A DNA stretch of 64,000 nucleotides from Pseudomonas sp. RIT-PI-AD (GCF_025642785.1 NZ_JANZKU010000004.1:124001-188000); one strand, 5' to 3'; shown: positions 36,810 to 49,375, counted from the stretch's first letter. Notes: generated by a model not told the origin, from the sequence alone. Made by a program: numbers and translations.

Positions 36810-37067
36810 ATGGCCGTCGAAGTGGTGTACCGCAGCAGCCGCGATCCGGAGCGCTTGTTCATGGATAAGAACGAAGCCGATCGCTACGACAAGATGCTGG
36901 AGTTGGCCGAAAGCCTGGCCGGTGTGCTGCACACGGCGGTGCCGTCCCTCAACGAACAGCAGGTGGAAGAACTGGGCATCTTCATGGCGAAGAACCGCGA
37001 CATCTTCGCCCGCGCCTTCAAGAATCAGCCGGACGCGCTGGCCGAGCTCGGCGGCAGCGAGGGCTGA
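36810..37067 (+). CDS. yebG: SOS-induced protein YebG
   Basis: An 85-residue protein matching YebG from E. coli: it begins MAVEVVYRSSRDPERLFMDK, continues NEADRYDKMLELAE and ends in a helical segment. YebG is a LexA-regulated protein of unknown biochemical role. A LexA box lies 33 bases upstream, so SOS control is expected. AGGTG precedes the ATG. Confidence 0.9.
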   Translation: MAVEVVYRSSRDPERLFMDKNEADRYDKMLELAESLAGVLHTAVPSLNEQQVEELGIFMAKNRDIFARAFKNQPDALAELGGSEG

Positions 37068-37168
37068 GGTCCGCGGCGTGGCGAAGGGCTCCGCAGGGTA
37101 GAATCAGGATTCCGGTACCGCCGGGCCTTCCAAAAACAACAATCAACCGCCCCGTATCCAGCCTGAAC

Positions 37169-37804
37169 ATGACAGAAAAAAAATCACCCCATAACGGCCC
37201 CGGCCGTCCCAAGGACCTGGCCAAGCGCGCCGCGATTCTCGATGCGGCGCAATGCCTGTTTTTGCGCCACGGTTACGATGGCAGCAGCATGGACGCCATC
37301 GCCGCCGAGGCGGGTGTGTCGAAGCTCACCGTGTATAGCCATTTCACCGACAAGGAGACCCTGTTCTCTGCCGCCGTTACGGCCAAATGCCAGGCGCAAC
37401 TGCCCGAACTGCTGTTCGAATTGCCACCGGATGCCTCGGTGGAACGGGTGCTGCGCAACATCGGTCTGCGCTTCAATACGCTGATCAACACCCCCGAGTC
37501 GATCGAGCTGTATCGGCTGATGATGACCCTGGCCAGCCAGAACCCCAAGCTCTCCCAACTGTTCTTCGAAGCCGGACCGCAGTCGGTTCACGACGAGATG
37601 GAGGGCCTGCTGCGCAAGGCCGACCAGGCGGGCGTGCTACGGATCGCCGAGCCGGCGCGGGCCGCGGAGCACTTCCTCTGCCTGATCAAGGGTGCGCACA
37701 ATTTCCGCCTGCTGGTGGGGTGCTCGCAAGCCATGCGGGAGGGCGACGCGGAGCGCCATGTGGACGAAGTCGTCGAGCTGTTCGTGCGCGCCTACCGCGT
37801 ATGA
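37169..37804 (+). CDS. TetR/AcrR-family transcriptional regulator
   Basis: A 211-residue repressor-type protein. The N-terminal helix-turn-helix is RAAILDAAQCLFLRHGYDGSSMDAIAAEAGVSKLTVYSHFTDKETLF. The ligand domain (about 75-205) is helical, with the motif PKLSQLFFEAGPQSV often seen in regulators of efflux pumps. It is preceded by a basic GPGRPKDLAKR leader. It is next to rsmJ (convergent), as for a TetR gene I recall near the mexJK region of P. aeruginosa, but no efflux genes are in this window, so its target is unknown. Confidence 0.88.
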   Translation: MTEKKSPHNGPGRPKDLAKRAAILDAAQCLFLRHGYDGSSMDAIAAEAGVSKLTVYSHFTDKETLFSAAVTAKCQAQLPELLFELPPDASVERVLRNIGLRFNTLINTPESIELYRLMMTLASQNPKLSQLFFEAGPQSVHDEMEGLLRKADQAGVLRIAEPARAAEHFLCLIKGAHNFRLLVGCSQAMREGDAERHVDEVVELFVRAYRV

Positions 37805-37817
37805 GCCAGGCGCCGGC

Positions 37818-38600
37818 TCAGGGCTTGTCGAGGGCCTTCTTCGGGTAGATGTCGTAACGGCTGGACTTGCCCTCCAGGGCATAGCCGGGCTGACGTCCGG
37901 CCACCGTGGGCGCCTTGCGCGGGCGCTTCACCACCACGCGATGGCTGGCCAATGCCAGGGCCGCCTCGAGCAGCGCCGGCGCGTCTTGGTCGTCGCCCAC
38001 CAAGGGACGGAACAGGCGCATTTCCTTCTTCACCAAGGCACTCTTGTCGCGGTGGGGAAACATCGGATCGAGGTAGATCACCTGGGGCGGCAGGTCTTGC
38101 CAGGCGCCCATCAGGGCGATGGCATCGCCCACCCGCAGGCGCATGCGCGCGACGATGGGCGCTACCTCGGCGTTGCGCGCGGCCCGGGCCAAACCATCCT
38201 CCAGCAACGCGGCGATCAATGGCTGGCGCTCGATCAGGGTCAGCTCGCAGCCCAGGCTGGCGAGGACGAACGCATCCTTGCCCAGCCCCGCAGTGGCATC
38301 CAGTACCCGCGGGCGTACGCCCGCCTGCAAGCCCACCGCCTTGGCGATCATTTGTCCGCTGCCGCCGCCATAGAGCCGCCGGTGCGCGGTGGCCCCTTCG
38401 ACGAAATCGACCCGCACCGGCCCCGGCGCGCCCGGCCCCAACTCAGTCAGTTGCAAGCCGCCATCGCCCAGTTGCAGGGCGAAATCCGCCTCCCGCGCGC
38501 GCGCCAGGCCGAGACGTTCGGCCCAGGCGGCGAGGTCGCGGGCATAGAGGGGATCGAGGGGTTCGGCACGCACGCGGGCGGGCTGCTGGCTATCGCTCAT
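37818..38600 (-). CDS. rsmJ: 16S rRNA (guanine1516-N2)-methyltransferase RsmJ
   Basis: A 260-residue SAM-dependent methyltransferase. It shows motif [20 protein letters not shown], the acidic LIERQP of motif II and the active-site [10 protein letters not shown]. Length and motifs fit RsmJ, which makes m2G1516 in 16S rRNA. It is convergent with the TetR gene (13-base gap). The start has no strong Shine-Dalgarno but matches the family N-terminus; the longer in-frame reading upstream is not coding. Confidence 0.92.
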   Translation of the reverse strand: MSDSQQPARVRAEPLDPLYARDLAAWAERLGLARAREADFALQLGDGGLQLTELGPGAPGPVRVDFVEGATAHRRLYGGGSGQMIAKAVGLQAGVRPRVLDATAGLGKDAFVLASLGCELTLIERQPLIAALLEDGLARAARNAEVAPIVARMRLRVGDAIALMGAWQDLPPQVIYLDPMFPHRDKSALVKKEMRLFRPLVGDDQDAPALLEAALALASHRVVVKRPRKAPTVAGRQPGYALEGKSSRYDIYPKKALDKP

Positions 38601-38697
38601 CGGTGGAGGACACTCGTTCTTTCGGGATCGACCGGCGCGCCGGCCAGGTTCATCCGCGGCATTCTGCCAGAGCCGTGGGCCGGGCGCCGCATCGCGC

Positions 38698-39399
38698 TCA
38701 GCGACACATGCGCAGCGTACCCATGTCGACGTGGAAATGGTCGCGGTGGGCGGCGTTGTAGTCCGGGCCCAAGGTGAGATTGAACGGGCCGCAGGCCGCG
38801 TCGTGCACCCGGCGCAGGAACCGCGCCGCGTCGCCGGAACCCTTCCAGTCGCGGGCCACACTGATGCGCCGGCCATCGCGCAGGCGGAAGGCGGCGATAT
38901 CCAGGGCGTTGGCCGAAGCGTGCTGGCTGCGCCAGCGGCTGTTGGCGATGTTGCGGCAGGCGAAGCTGCCGAGATGCTCGACGCGCACCACCGGCTGGCC
39001 ATAGATCGCCTGGGCTGCCGGTTGCAGACCATGGACCTCGAACAGCGCATAGGCCGCGGCCAGCGGGCAGGTGGCGAGAAAGCTGCTGCTGAACGCCGCC
39101 TGCGAGCCTTTCACCCGCACGCCGTCGTGCACCGGGCAACCGGGGCTGGGAACGCTGTCGGCGACCAGGCTGAAGCTCAGCGGCGAGGTGCGCAGCGCCT
39201 GCGCGCAGCGCTGCGGATCGCCTTGCAGACGCCACAGCTTGAAACCGGTGAACAGCCCGGGCGTTTCGCGGATATCCAAGGTGGCCCAGGGATTCCAGCG
39301 GTCAGGTACCGTCAGCCAGCCCTGGTACACCGCCAGAGGCACGCCGAGCAGCAGCCCCAGCGTGCCGGCGAACATACTCCGGCCCAGGCGCACGCCCAT
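38698..39399 (-). CDS. extensin-like (C-terminal domain) membrane-anchored protein
   Basis: A 233-residue protein with one N-terminal hydrophobic anchor ([19 protein letters not shown]) and a periplasmic domain that matches the extensin-like C-terminal family: [36 protein letters not shown] and [10 protein letters not shown]. The arrangement HASANALDI plus DHFHVD resembles the LAS metallopeptidases (M15), suggesting a zinc peptidase acting on the wall, which is inference. It starts six bases after the stop of the preceding gene, in the same operon. Confidence 0.85.
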   Translation of the reverse strand: MGVRLGRSMFAGTLGLLLGVPLAVYQGWLTVPDRWNPWATLDIRETPGLFTGFKLWRLQGDPQRCAQALRTSPLSFSLVADSVPSPGCPVHDGVRVKGSQAAFSSSFLATCPLAAAYALFEVHGLQPAAQAIYGQPVVRVEHLGSFACRNIANSRWRSQHASANALDIAAFRLRDGRRISVARDWKGSGDAARFLRRVHDAACGPFNLTLGPDYNAAHRDHFHVDMGTLRMCR

Positions 39400-39404
39400 C
39401 GGGC

Positions 39405-40232
39405 TCAGTCGAACAGATCGTTGATGCGGTCGAACGGCATGGCCGATGCGGTCGCGTCCAGCCGGCGGGTCTGGGCGAGGCCCTGCGCCGCCTCGAAGAA
39501 CGCGCCGTAGGCGACCCGGGCCAGGTTGGAGCCGAGGCTGACGCGCTTCACGCCCAGCTCGGCCAGTTCGTCGAGGCTCAAGCGCAGCGCCGGCGAGCCG
39601 ACCAGTACGTTCACCGGCCGCGGCGCCACCGCGCGCACCACCGCCTCGATCTCGGCGCGCTGGGTCAACCCAGGCGCATAGAGCACGTCCGCGCCGGCCT
39701 CGGCGAAGGCCACCAGGCGGCGGATGGTATCGTCCAGGTCCGGGCGGTCGTGCAGGTAGTTTTCCGCGCGCGCCGCCAGGGTGAAGGGAAAGGGCAGCTC
39801 GCGCACCACGGCGACGGCCGCGCGGATGCGTTCCACCGCGAGTTCCAGGGGATAGATAGGCGCATCGGCGCGGCCGCTGGCATCCTCGATGGAGCCGCCC
39901 ACCAGGCCGGCTTCAGCGGCCAGGCGCAGGGTTTGCGCACAGGCCTCGGGATCGTCGCCGAAGCCGTTCTCCAGGTCGGCCGCGACCGGCAGCGGAGTGG
40001 CCTCGACGATGGCACGGGCGTTGGCCAGGGTTTCCTCGCGGCTGACCGCGCCTTCCGCATCGCGTCGGCCCAGGGAGAAGGCCAGCCCGGCACTGGTGGT
40101 GGCAAGGCCCTCGAAGCCCAGATGGGCGAGCATCTTCGCCGAGCCGGCGTCCCAGGGGTTGGGCAACACGAACAGACCCTCACGCTGGTGCAGGGCTTGA
40201 AAAGCGGCGCCGCGCGCCTGCAGAGAAACCAT
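39405..40232 (-). CDS. isocitrate lyase / PEP mutase-family enzyme
   Basis: A 275-residue TIM-barrel enzyme. Family segments are LPNPWDAGSAKMLAHLGFEGLATTSAG, VAADLENGFGDDPE (metal-binding acidic residues), GGSIEDASGR and AARAENYL. The catalytic KKCGH Cys of true isocitrate lyase is replaced by the ENGFG-type loop, so this is a carbon-carbon bond enzyme of the PEP mutase/phosphonopyruvate type. Substrate unknown. The strong GGAGG before the ATG is clear. Confidence 0.85.
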   Translation of the reverse strand: MVSLQARGAAFQALHQREGLFVLPNPWDAGSAKMLAHLGFEGLATTSAGLAFSLGRRDAEGAVSREETLANARAIVEATPLPVAADLENGFGDDPEACAQTLRLAAEAGLVGGSIEDASGRADAPIYPLELAVERIRAAVAVVRELPFPFTLAARAENYLHDRPDLDDTIRRLVAFAEAGADVLYAPGLTQRAEIEAVVRAVAPRPVNVLVGSPALRLSLDELAELGVKRVSLGSNLARVAYGAFFEAAQGLAQTRRLDATASAMPFDRINDLFD

Positions 40233-40297
40233 GGCTTACCTCCGTGATAGATCCGCGCACACTAGCCCAGATCACCGGACCGCGGTAGTCATGCACC

Positions 40298-41179
40298 TCA
40301 GAGCAGGTCGAGTTGCTCCGCCGGCGCGGACTCGGCGTCGTGACGAAGGCTGGCATACGCCAGGGGTGGCAAGCCCGGCAAGCGCTGGCCGAGCGCCGCG
40401 TGAAAACGCTGCGCCTGGGCCGCCGCCAGGTGGTTGTCCGGGGTGTGCAGGAACACATAGGGCGTGAGCCCCCGCTCGATCCAGGCCGCCACCTTGTCCA
40501 GCCAGGGGTCGAGGTAGACGGCGTTGGCCTCCAGATCGGGACCGCCGATGAAGCGGATCTGCGGGCTGTCGCTGAGAGCGGCCGGACGTACCGGGATACG
40601 CGGCTTGCGGGACTGGGCATGGCGCACCGCCGGCGTGTCGTCGGTGCAGGCGAACAATGCCCGGGAATCGAGGCAGATGCGCTCGACGCCGCGCTCGCGC
40701 AACAGACGGTTGAGCAGCCTCTCTTCCTCGCCCTTGGCGAAGAACGCCGCATGCCGCACTTCCACCGCGATGCGCCGGCTGGAGAACGCATCCAGCCAGG
40801 CCGCCAGCTCCGCCAGGCGCTCGGGGCCGAAGAACGCCGGCAACTGCAGCCACAGCGGCGCGACCCGGGGCCCCAGCGGGGCGAGCAGGTCGAGGAAGGC
40901 GCGGGTGGCGTCGAATTGCTCGCGCAGGTCGCCCTCGTGACTGATGTCCCGGGGCAGCTTGGCGCAGAAGCGGAACGTCTCCGGCATGACGTCCGCCCAG
41001 CGTTGCAGAGTGGCGGGCGCAGGCCGGGCATAGAAGGTGGTATTACCCTCGACGGCGTTGAACGCGCGGACGTAATGGCCGAGGGTCTCGGCGGGACGCA
41101 GGTCGCCCGGATAGAAACTGCCGCGCCAGGCCGGCTCGTTCCACGACGGACACCCGAGGTAATAAGGCAACGGCGGCAT
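40298..41179 (-). CDS. DUF72 (YecE-like) protein
   Basis: A 293-residue TIM-barrel protein of the DUF72 family. Typical segments are YLGCPSWNEPAWRGSFYP, NAVEGNTTFYARP, FCAKLPRDISHE, LWLQLPAFFGPE and VYVFLH-like TPYVFLHTPDNHL. The biochemical role of this family is unknown. Its start overlaps the stop of the upstream gene (TGATG), showing coupling. Confidence 0.88.
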   Translation of the reverse strand: MPPLPYYLGCPSWNEPAWRGSFYPGDLRPAETLGHYVRAFNAVEGNTTFYARPAPATLQRWADVMPETFRFCAKLPRDISHEGDLREQFDATRAFLDLLAPLGPRVAPLWLQLPAFFGPERLAELAAWLDAFSSRRIAVEVRHAAFFAKGEEERLLNRLLRERGVERICLDSRALFACTDDTPAVRHAQSRKPRIPVRPAALSDSPQIRFIGGPDLEANAVYLDPWLDKVAAWIERGLTPYVFLHTPDNHLAAAQAQRFHAALGQRLPGLPPLAYASLRHDAESAPAEQLDLL

Positions 41180-41526
41180 CAGGCGTAGAGATCGAGCCCC
41201 ATCAGCTGTGGGGCATCCATTTCCTCGTCGAGCAGGCGCGAGGTGGAGCCGTAGCTGGCCAGCGCCTGGGCGGCGCGATTGCTCAGGGAGCGGGAATTGC
41301 CGGCGTAGTCCTGGGCGCGCACCGGCAGGCTGTCGCTGCTGGCGTTGTTGGCCTGGACGCGACGCAATTGCGGAGTGGTTTCGAGGCCCTGGGTGGTGGA
41401 GGGGGTAGCGGGCTGCTCGCGGCGTGCTTCTTCCTCGCGCTGGACTTCGCGATAGGGCGTGACCGCGGTTCCCGGTCGGGAAGCGCGGTCCAGCGGATAG
41501 GAAGAGGTCAGACCGTCGATACGCAT
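41179..41526 (-). CDS. small polar protein of unknown function
   Basis: A 115-residue, low-complexity, polar protein. It has many Ser, Thr, Arg and Gln residues (ATPSTTQGLETTPQ, AQDYAGNSRSLSNRAAQAL) and no hydrophobic segment except short C-terminal helices. No family is recognised; homologues occur in Pseudomonas at this place as far as I remember. It overlaps the DUF72 gene by one base. It lies 98 bases downstream of tsaB. Confidence 0.68.
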   Translation of the reverse strand: MRIDGLTSSYPLDRASRPGTAVTPYREVQREEEARREQPATPSTTQGLETTPQLRRVQANNASSDSLPVRAQDYAGNSRSLSNRAAQALASYGSTSRLLDEEMDAPQLMGLDLYA

Positions 41527-41624
41527 TGATCAGAGCTCGGCAGGAATGTTGGCAAATTTAGCGGCGCAGGGGGCGCTTGGCAATTGCGCGACGGCGGAAG
41601 CGCCCTCTGGACTGACAGAAGGTG

Positions 41625-42305
41625 TCACGGCGCCTTTTTCGGGGTCGCGACGCTGTCGCGCAGGTACACCGGCTGGGCCTCCTCGGCGGGCAATGCCTCG
41701 CCTCGCGTCCAGGCATGCCGGGCCAGACTCAGCAGGTCCTCAGCGTGGGGCAACAGCGTGCCATCGCGGCCCGCCACCGTGCTCGGCAAGCGCTCGCCGA
41801 AGGTGCCCCAGCCGGTGCCGGCGCCGAACCAGTCGCCCGTCGCGTCCGCCGGCAAGTGGGCCCGTTCCGGCGGCAGGACCGCTTCCTCACCGGCCAGGCG
41901 CATCTCTTCGGCCTCCAGCCGATAGCACCCCCAGTACACCTCGTCCATCCGCGCATCGATAGCCGTCGCGACCTGCCGGGCACCCCGCTCGCGCCAAGCG
42001 CGCTGCGCCAGCGCCGCCAGGTTGGAAACCGGCAACACCGGCCGCTCCAAGGCGAAGGCCAGGCCCTGGACCACCCCGACCGCGATGCGCACGCCGGTGA
42101 AGGCACCGGGCCCGCGGCCGAAGGCGATGGCATCCAGCGCCGCCAGCCCTATGCCGGCCTCGGCCAACAGTGTCTGGATCATCGGCAACAGTCGCTGGGC
42201 GTGCAGGCGCGGGATCACCTCGTAATGGCTGAGCACCCGGCCATCGTGCAGCAGGGCGACCGAGCAGGCTTCGGTGGCGGTATCCAGGGCCAGCAAGGTG
42301 GTCAT
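41625..42305 (-). CDS. tsaB: tRNA threonylcarbamoyladenosine protein TsaB
   Basis: A 226-residue ASKHA-fold protein that scaffolds TsaD and TsaE in making t6A37 in ANN-reading tRNAs. The N-terminus LLALDTATEACSVALL and the ATP-fold segment GRGPGAFTGVRIAVGVVQGLA identify it. TsaB lacks the metal-binding His pair of TsaD, as expected. It follows adk on the minus strand, separated by 143 bases. Confidence 0.94.
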   Translation of the reverse strand: MTTLLALDTATEACSVALLHDGRVLSHYEVIPRLHAQRLLPMIQTLLAEAGIGLAALDAIAFGRGPGAFTGVRIAVGVVQGLAFALERPVLPVSNLAALAQRAWRERGARQVATAIDARMDEVYWGCYRLEAEEMRLAGEEAVLPPERAHLPADATGDWFGAGTGWGTFGERLPSTVAGRDGTLLPHAEDLLSLARHAWTRGEALPAEEAQPVYLRDSVATPKKAP

Positions 42306-42411
42306 GAGGCGTGTCCGGCGGCGAAAAAAGGCCGGCGATTGTAGCAGGTCGGAGCGGGGAAAAAGGATTTCGGCGGGTGGCCGGCGTCGCGCGCGACAGG
42401 CGCGGCGGCGG

Positions 42412-42438
42412 CGCCCAGCCTTGGATGCTGGCTGGGCG
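42412..42438 (-). terminator. possible hairpin after adk
   Basis: CGCCCAGCC (42412-42420) pairs with GGCTGGGCG (42430-42438), 10 bases beyond the adk stop. No T-run follows on the minus strand, so termination would be inefficient. Confidence 0.3.
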
Positions 42439-42448
42439 GACGGCCGGC

Positions 42449-45888
<3,440 letters not shown>

Positions 45889-46332
45889 GGCTGACTCTCC
45901 GTTCGGGCTGTGCTTTTCAGAGTGTCGTCGCGGCCGGAAGTTACAGGCGCGTCACCGGGGAGACGCCTTGGGTCGCGGCTGCGACCGACAGCCGCACCCT
46001 CTATTAAAGCGGACGAGCAGATGGGGCACTGCCCAGGCGGCTCGAACCCTCCCACGCGCGCCTTTCTCGTGGGCCTTAAACAGGGGTGCAGCGGGGCATC
46101 CCGGGGGCCAGACAAAGCCCGACGCCATCCGGGGCACAGCGGCCAATCGCCATCCATGGGGAAAAGTATTGAACATTTGCAAACGACGACCGGTCACACC
46201 CAATACGTCGAGGCACCAACCATGTACTTGAATCAGGTGCCTATTACCGCTGATTTTCCTTGATCTCGCGGCATATTGCGTGATTCGGGCAGCAATGTTT
46301 TTCAGGAAAAATCCCTAATGGAGCCGATACCC
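45889..46332. promoter_or_regulatory. divergent control region between ppc and the lipoprotein-lptF operon
   Basis: 444 bases without a supported large gene. It includes an AlgU-like promoter (46171-46198), an inverted repeat AGGCACC-N18-GGTGCCT (46211-46242), a 13-codon frame with a GAGG site (46222-46263, MYLNQVPITADFP), and a small TTTTTC-N2-GAAAAA repeat (46298-46311) that overlaps a Shine-Dalgarno. The part from about 46200 to 46332 is more AT-rich than the rest. Confidence 0.5.
46171..46198 (+). promoter_or_regulatory. AlgU-like promoter for the lipoprotein-lptF operon (candidate)
   Basis: GAACAT (46171-46176), 17 bases, TCACA (46194-46198), a match to GAACTT-N16/17-TCNNA with one -35 mismatch. 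In P. aeruginosa the lptF operon is reported to be AlgU-dependent, which supports the match. Confidence 0.45.
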
Positions 46333-46740
46333 ATGAAGACATCCCTCTCTACCCCCGCCCACTCGCTTCGTGGCTTCAAACTGGCTGGTCTCGCGCTGGG
46401 AAGCAGCCTGGTTCTGGCAGGTTGCGCCGGCAATCCCCCCACCGAGCAATTCGCCGTCACCAACACCGTGGTGAAGAGCGCCGTCAGTGCCGGCGCCACC
46501 GAATATGCCCCGGTTGAAATGAAGACGGCCCAGGACAAGTTCAACCAAGCCGAAATGCAGCTCCACGACAAACACTACGACGAAGCGCGTCGCCTCGCCG
46601 AACAGGCCGAGTGGGATGCCCGCGTAGCGGAGCGCAAGGCGCAGGCGGTCAAGGCCGAGAAGACCCTGCAAGACGCCCAGCAAGGTGTCCAGCAGCTGCG
46701 CGAGGAAGGTTCGCGGGCGCCGATCATCATCAACAATTGA
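46333..46740 (+). CDS. DUF4398-like lipoprotein
   Basis: A 135-residue outer-membrane-type lipoprotein. The lipobox is VLAGC with lipidated Cys31. The mature part is helical and charged, predicted to form a coiled coil (AQDKFNQAEMQLHDKHYDEARRLAEQAEWDARVAERKAQAVKAEK, in sections). ATG 46333 has GGAG upstream; ATG 46318 is in frame and possible. It is 48 bases from lptF on the same strand and probably shares its stress-regulated transcript. Such proteins stiffen or sense the envelope; function not proven. Confidence 0.78.
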   Translation: MKTSLSTPAHSLRGFKLAGLALGSSLVLAGCAGNPPTEQFAVTNTVVKSAVSAGATEYAPVEMKTAQDKFNQAEMQLHDKHYDEARRLAEQAEWDARVAERKAQAVKAEKTLQDAQQGVQQLREEGSRAPIIINN

Positions 46741-46788
46741 GTTCGACCGCCGTCACGACATTTTTCGAAAGAATAAGGACGATTCGTC

Positions 46789-47586
46789 ATGCATAAATAC
46801 ATCGCCATTCCCGTTCTATCCGCTCTCAGCCTGGCCCTGGTGGCTTGTGCCTCCAAGCCCAACCCCAACCTGGAGCAGGCGCGCAGCAACTATTCCGCCC
46901 TGCAGAGCCAGCCGCAGGCCAACAGCCTGGCCGCTCTGGAGACCAAGGAAGCCGGCGACATGCTGTCCCGTGCCGAGCAGGCCTACCGCGACAAGCAGAA
47001 AGAAGCCCAGGTCGACCAGTTGGCCTACCTGACCAACCAGCGCGTACAGGTCGCCCAGCAGACCATCAAGCTGCGCACCGCCGAGAACGACCTGAAGAAC
47101 GCCGCCAGCCAGCGTACCCAGGCGCAACTGGATGCCCGTACCCAGCAAATGAACGTGCTGAAGAACGAGCTGCAAAACCTCAAGCCGCAGCAGACCGATC
47201 GTGGCGCGGTGATCACCCTGGGCGACATGCTGTTCGAAGTCGACCGTGCCGAGCTGAAACGCAGCGGCCTGGCCAACGTCCAGCAACTCGCCACCTTCCT
47301 CAGCCAGCATCCGGAGCGGATGGTCGTGGTGGAAGGCTTCACCGACAGCACCGGCACCGTCGAGCACAACCTGCGCCTGTCCCAGGCCCGGGCCGACTCC
47401 GTGCGTCGCGCGCTGGTCTCGATGGGGGTTTCGCCGCAACGCATCACCACCCAAGGCTTCGGCAAGGACTACCCGGTGGCGGACAACAACACCGCCAGCA
47501 ACCGGGCGCTCAACCGTCGCGTGGAAGTGACCGTCTCCAACGGTCCGGACCCGGTCGCCCCGCGTGGCCCGCGCGTTCTTCAATAA
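46789..47586 (+). CDS. lptF: OmpA-family lipoprotein LptF-like
   Basis: A 265-residue lipoprotein: signal with LVAC (Cys20), then a long helical coiled-coil region (about 55-140) and a C-terminal OmpA-like peptidoglycan-binding domain (about 145-255), with LFEVDRAELKRSG, GFTDSTGTVEHNLRLSQARADSV and NRALNRRVEVTV. The conserved Asp and Arg that bind diaminopimelate are present. Related P. aeruginosa LptF helps cells survive harsh conditions and is AlgU-controlled. It follows the DUF4398-like gene and ends at a strong terminator. Confidence 0.9.
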   Translation: MHKYIAIPVLSALSLALVACASKPNPNLEQARSNYSALQSQPQANSLAALETKEAGDMLSRAEQAYRDKQKEAQVDQLAYLTNQRVQVAQQTIKLRTAENDLKNAASQRTQAQLDARTQQMNVLKNELQNLKPQQTDRGAVITLGDMLFEVDRAELKRSGLANVQQLATFLSQHPERMVVVEGFTDSTGTVEHNLRLSQARADSVRRALVSMGVSPQRITTQGFGKDYPVADNNTASNRALNRRVEVTVSNGPDPVAPRGPRVLQ

Positions 47587-47601
47587 CGCTGCTCGCCTCA
47601 T

Positions 47602-47630
47602 GAAAAAGCCCGCCTGGTGCGGGCTTTTTC
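47602..47630. terminator. bidirectional terminator between lptF and the macrodomain gene
   Basis: GAAAAAGCCCGC (47602-47613) pairs with GCGGGCTTTTTC (47619-47630) around a five-base loop. The A-run and T-run give it the form of a terminator in both directions, ending lptF and the convergent macrodomain gene. Confidence 0.92.
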
Positions 47631-47645
47631 ATGCCTGGCGTTCGG

Positions 47646-48152
47646 CTAGTGGGCGTCCAGCAGGCGGCGGTAGAGGGTCGCCATCTCGGCGGAAAAGGCC
47701 ACCAGCACGGCGCGTTGCAGCGAGCTGCCCGCCGGCCGCCGGCGGGTCAGCGCCGCCACGGCGATGGTCGCGGCCTGTTCGAGCGGATAGCCGTAGACGC
47801 CGCAACTGATGGCCGGAAAGGCGATGCTGCGTACACCAGCGGATTCCGCCAGCGCCAGGCTGTTCGCGTAGCAGGCGGCGAGCAGGGCCGGCTCGCCCTG
47901 GGTACCGCCCTGCCAGACCGGGCCTACGGTGTGGATCACATGGGCCGCCGGCAGCGCGAACCCCGGGGTGAGCTTCGCCTGGCCGGTGGGGCAGCCGCCC
48001 AGGGTCCGGCAGTGGTTCAACAGCTCCTTGCCGGCAGCACGGTGGATCGCGCCATCCACGCCTCCCCCGCCCAGCAGCGAGGCGTTGGCCGCGTTGACGA
48101 TCGCGTCCACCTGCAACCGGGTGATGTCGCCCTGCCAGACCTCGACCTGCAT
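47646..48152 (-). CDS. macrodomain protein (ADP-ribose hydrolase-like)
   Basis: A 168-residue single macrodomain. Segments match the MacroD class: [45 protein letters not shown] and [17 protein letters not shown]. These carry the residues for ADP-ribose binding and for hydrolysis of O-acetyl-ADP-ribose and mono-ADP-ribose on Asp/Glu. It is last in a three-gene group with the membrane protein and hydrolase upstream. Confidence 0.9.
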   Translation of the reverse strand: MQVEVWQGDITRLQVDAIVNAANASLLGGGGVDGAIHRAAGKELLNHCRTLGGCPTGQAKLTPGFALPAAHVIHTVGPVWQGGTQGEPALLAACYANSLALAESAGVRSIAFPAISCGVYGYPLEQAATIAVAALTRRRPAGSSLQRAVLVAFSAEMATLYRRLLDAH

Positions 48153-48161
48153 ATCACGCCC

Positions 48162-48485
48162 TCATTGTTCGACTTGCGGGGTGTCCTGGCCGACGCAACG
48201 GACCGCCTGCTTGCGGTTGTCCACCAGTACGCCGGACAGGCCTTTCTGCTGGGTATCGAACAGCACCAGCACGCCATCCATGCACTGCGCCATCTGCGCG
48301 GCGGGTTGCAGGGAGATCTTGTAGTCCTCCCCCGGCAGGGTCTTCAGCATGGTGAATTCCGCCAGCAGGAGGGCGTCTTCCTCCTTGGCGAAATGCAGGT
48401 AGCCGTAGTACCAGAGCACCAGCACGGTGCCGAGGATACTGCAGATACCGGTGACGATCAGCGGAAGGGGATTGCGTTCGCTCAT
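48162..48485 (-). CDS. small membrane-anchored protein of unknown function
   Basis: A 107-residue protein with one N-terminal transmembrane helix (LPLIVTGICSILGTVLVLWYY) and a soluble C-terminal part containing two Cys (AQCMDGVL, AVRCVGQ) that may form a disulfide. No family recognised. It overlaps the upstream hydrolase gene by four bases (ATGA) and lies nine bases before the macrodomain gene, so the three genes are coupled. Confidence 0.72.
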   Translation of the reverse strand: MSERNPLPLIVTGICSILGTVLVLWYYGYLHFAKEEDALLLAEFTMLKTLPGEDYKISLQPAAQMAQCMDGVLVLFDTQQKGLSGVLVDNRKQAVRCVGQDTPQVEQ

Positions 48486-49375
48486 TGGGGATTCTCTGGG
48501 TTCGGGACTTCAGCCAGCCGGCGCAGGCCGACGAAACCGCGTGGGTCTTCGAGGTAGCGCAGCATCACTTCGCGCCAGACCGGGTCGGCGAAGGTCTGCA
48601 CATGCCCGCCGCGGGTCGGCTGGAACACCCGTGGCGGCGGCGCAGCTTGATACAAGCGCACGCCGTTGGAAAGGGGCACCACGGCGTCGTCGAGGCTGTG
48701 GTAGATCAGCATCGGCAGCCCGGCGACCCGCGGAATGGCGTCGAGGGCGCTGTCGCCATCGGGTACCAGCCAGGACAGCGGCACTTGCAGCGGCCAGGTT
48801 AGCCAGCTGCCGCCGAGGGTGTATTGCGCCACGTCACGGTAGCCGGCGGGCACCCCGTCGAGGACCAACGCCTTCAGCTCCTGGCGACGCTGCGGATGCT
48901 CCGCCAGGTAATGCAGCGCCAGCGCGCCGCCGAGGCTCTGGCCGAGCACCACCCTCGGCCTGTTCCGGGTCTCCGGCGCCTGGTCCAGCCAGGCGAAGGC
49001 CGCATCGATATCCTGATAGACACCGGGCAGGCCCGGCTCCCCCGCGGACAACCCATAGCCACGGTAATCCAGCATCAGGACCTGGTAACCCTGCTCCGGC
49101 AGCCACCAGCTGCCGCCGAGGTGCATGGCCAAGTTGCCGCCGTTGCCGTGCAGGTGCAGCACGGTGCCTTTCACCGCGACGCCGGCCTTGGCCGGCAGCC
49201 ACCAGGCGTGCAAGCGGGTACCGTCGGCGGCGACCAGGTAGAGGTCGCGGTATTGCAGCCCGGCCCGTTGCGGGGTGAAGGGCTGGCCGGGCTGGGGATA
49301 GAACAGCAGCGAACTGCATGCGCTCAGCGCGAGCCCGAGCATCAATGGCAGGATGGCGCGGAACAGGCGAGTCAT
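48482..49375 (-). CDS. alpha/beta-hydrolase lipoprotein
   Basis: A 297-residue alpha/beta hydrolase with an N-terminal lipoprotein signal (ALSAC, Cys20). The oxyanion region is VLHLHGNGGN, the nucleophile motif GQSLGG (Ser), followed by a Asp in SLDDAVVPL and the His in RGGHVQTF. Thus a complete catalytic triad is visible. It resembles the YfhR/BEM46 group. Substrate unknown. GGAGGAGG lies before the ATG; the in-frame reading from 49594 is not coding. Confidence 0.88.
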   Translation of the reverse strand: MTRLFRAILPLMLGLALSACSSLLFYPQPGQPFTPQRAGLQYRDLYLVAADGTRLHAWWLPAKAGVAVKGTVLHLHGNGGNLAMHLGGSWWLPEQGYQVLMLDYRGYGLSAGEPGLPGVYQDIDAAFAWLDQAPETRNRPRVVLGQSLGGALALHYLAEHPQRRQELKALVLDGVPAGYRDVAQYTLGGSWLTWPLQVPLSWLVPDGDSALDAIPRVAGLPMLIYHSLDDAVVPLSNGVRLYQAAPPPRVFQPTRGGHVQTFADPVWREVMLRYLEDPRGFVGLRRLAEVPNPENPQ

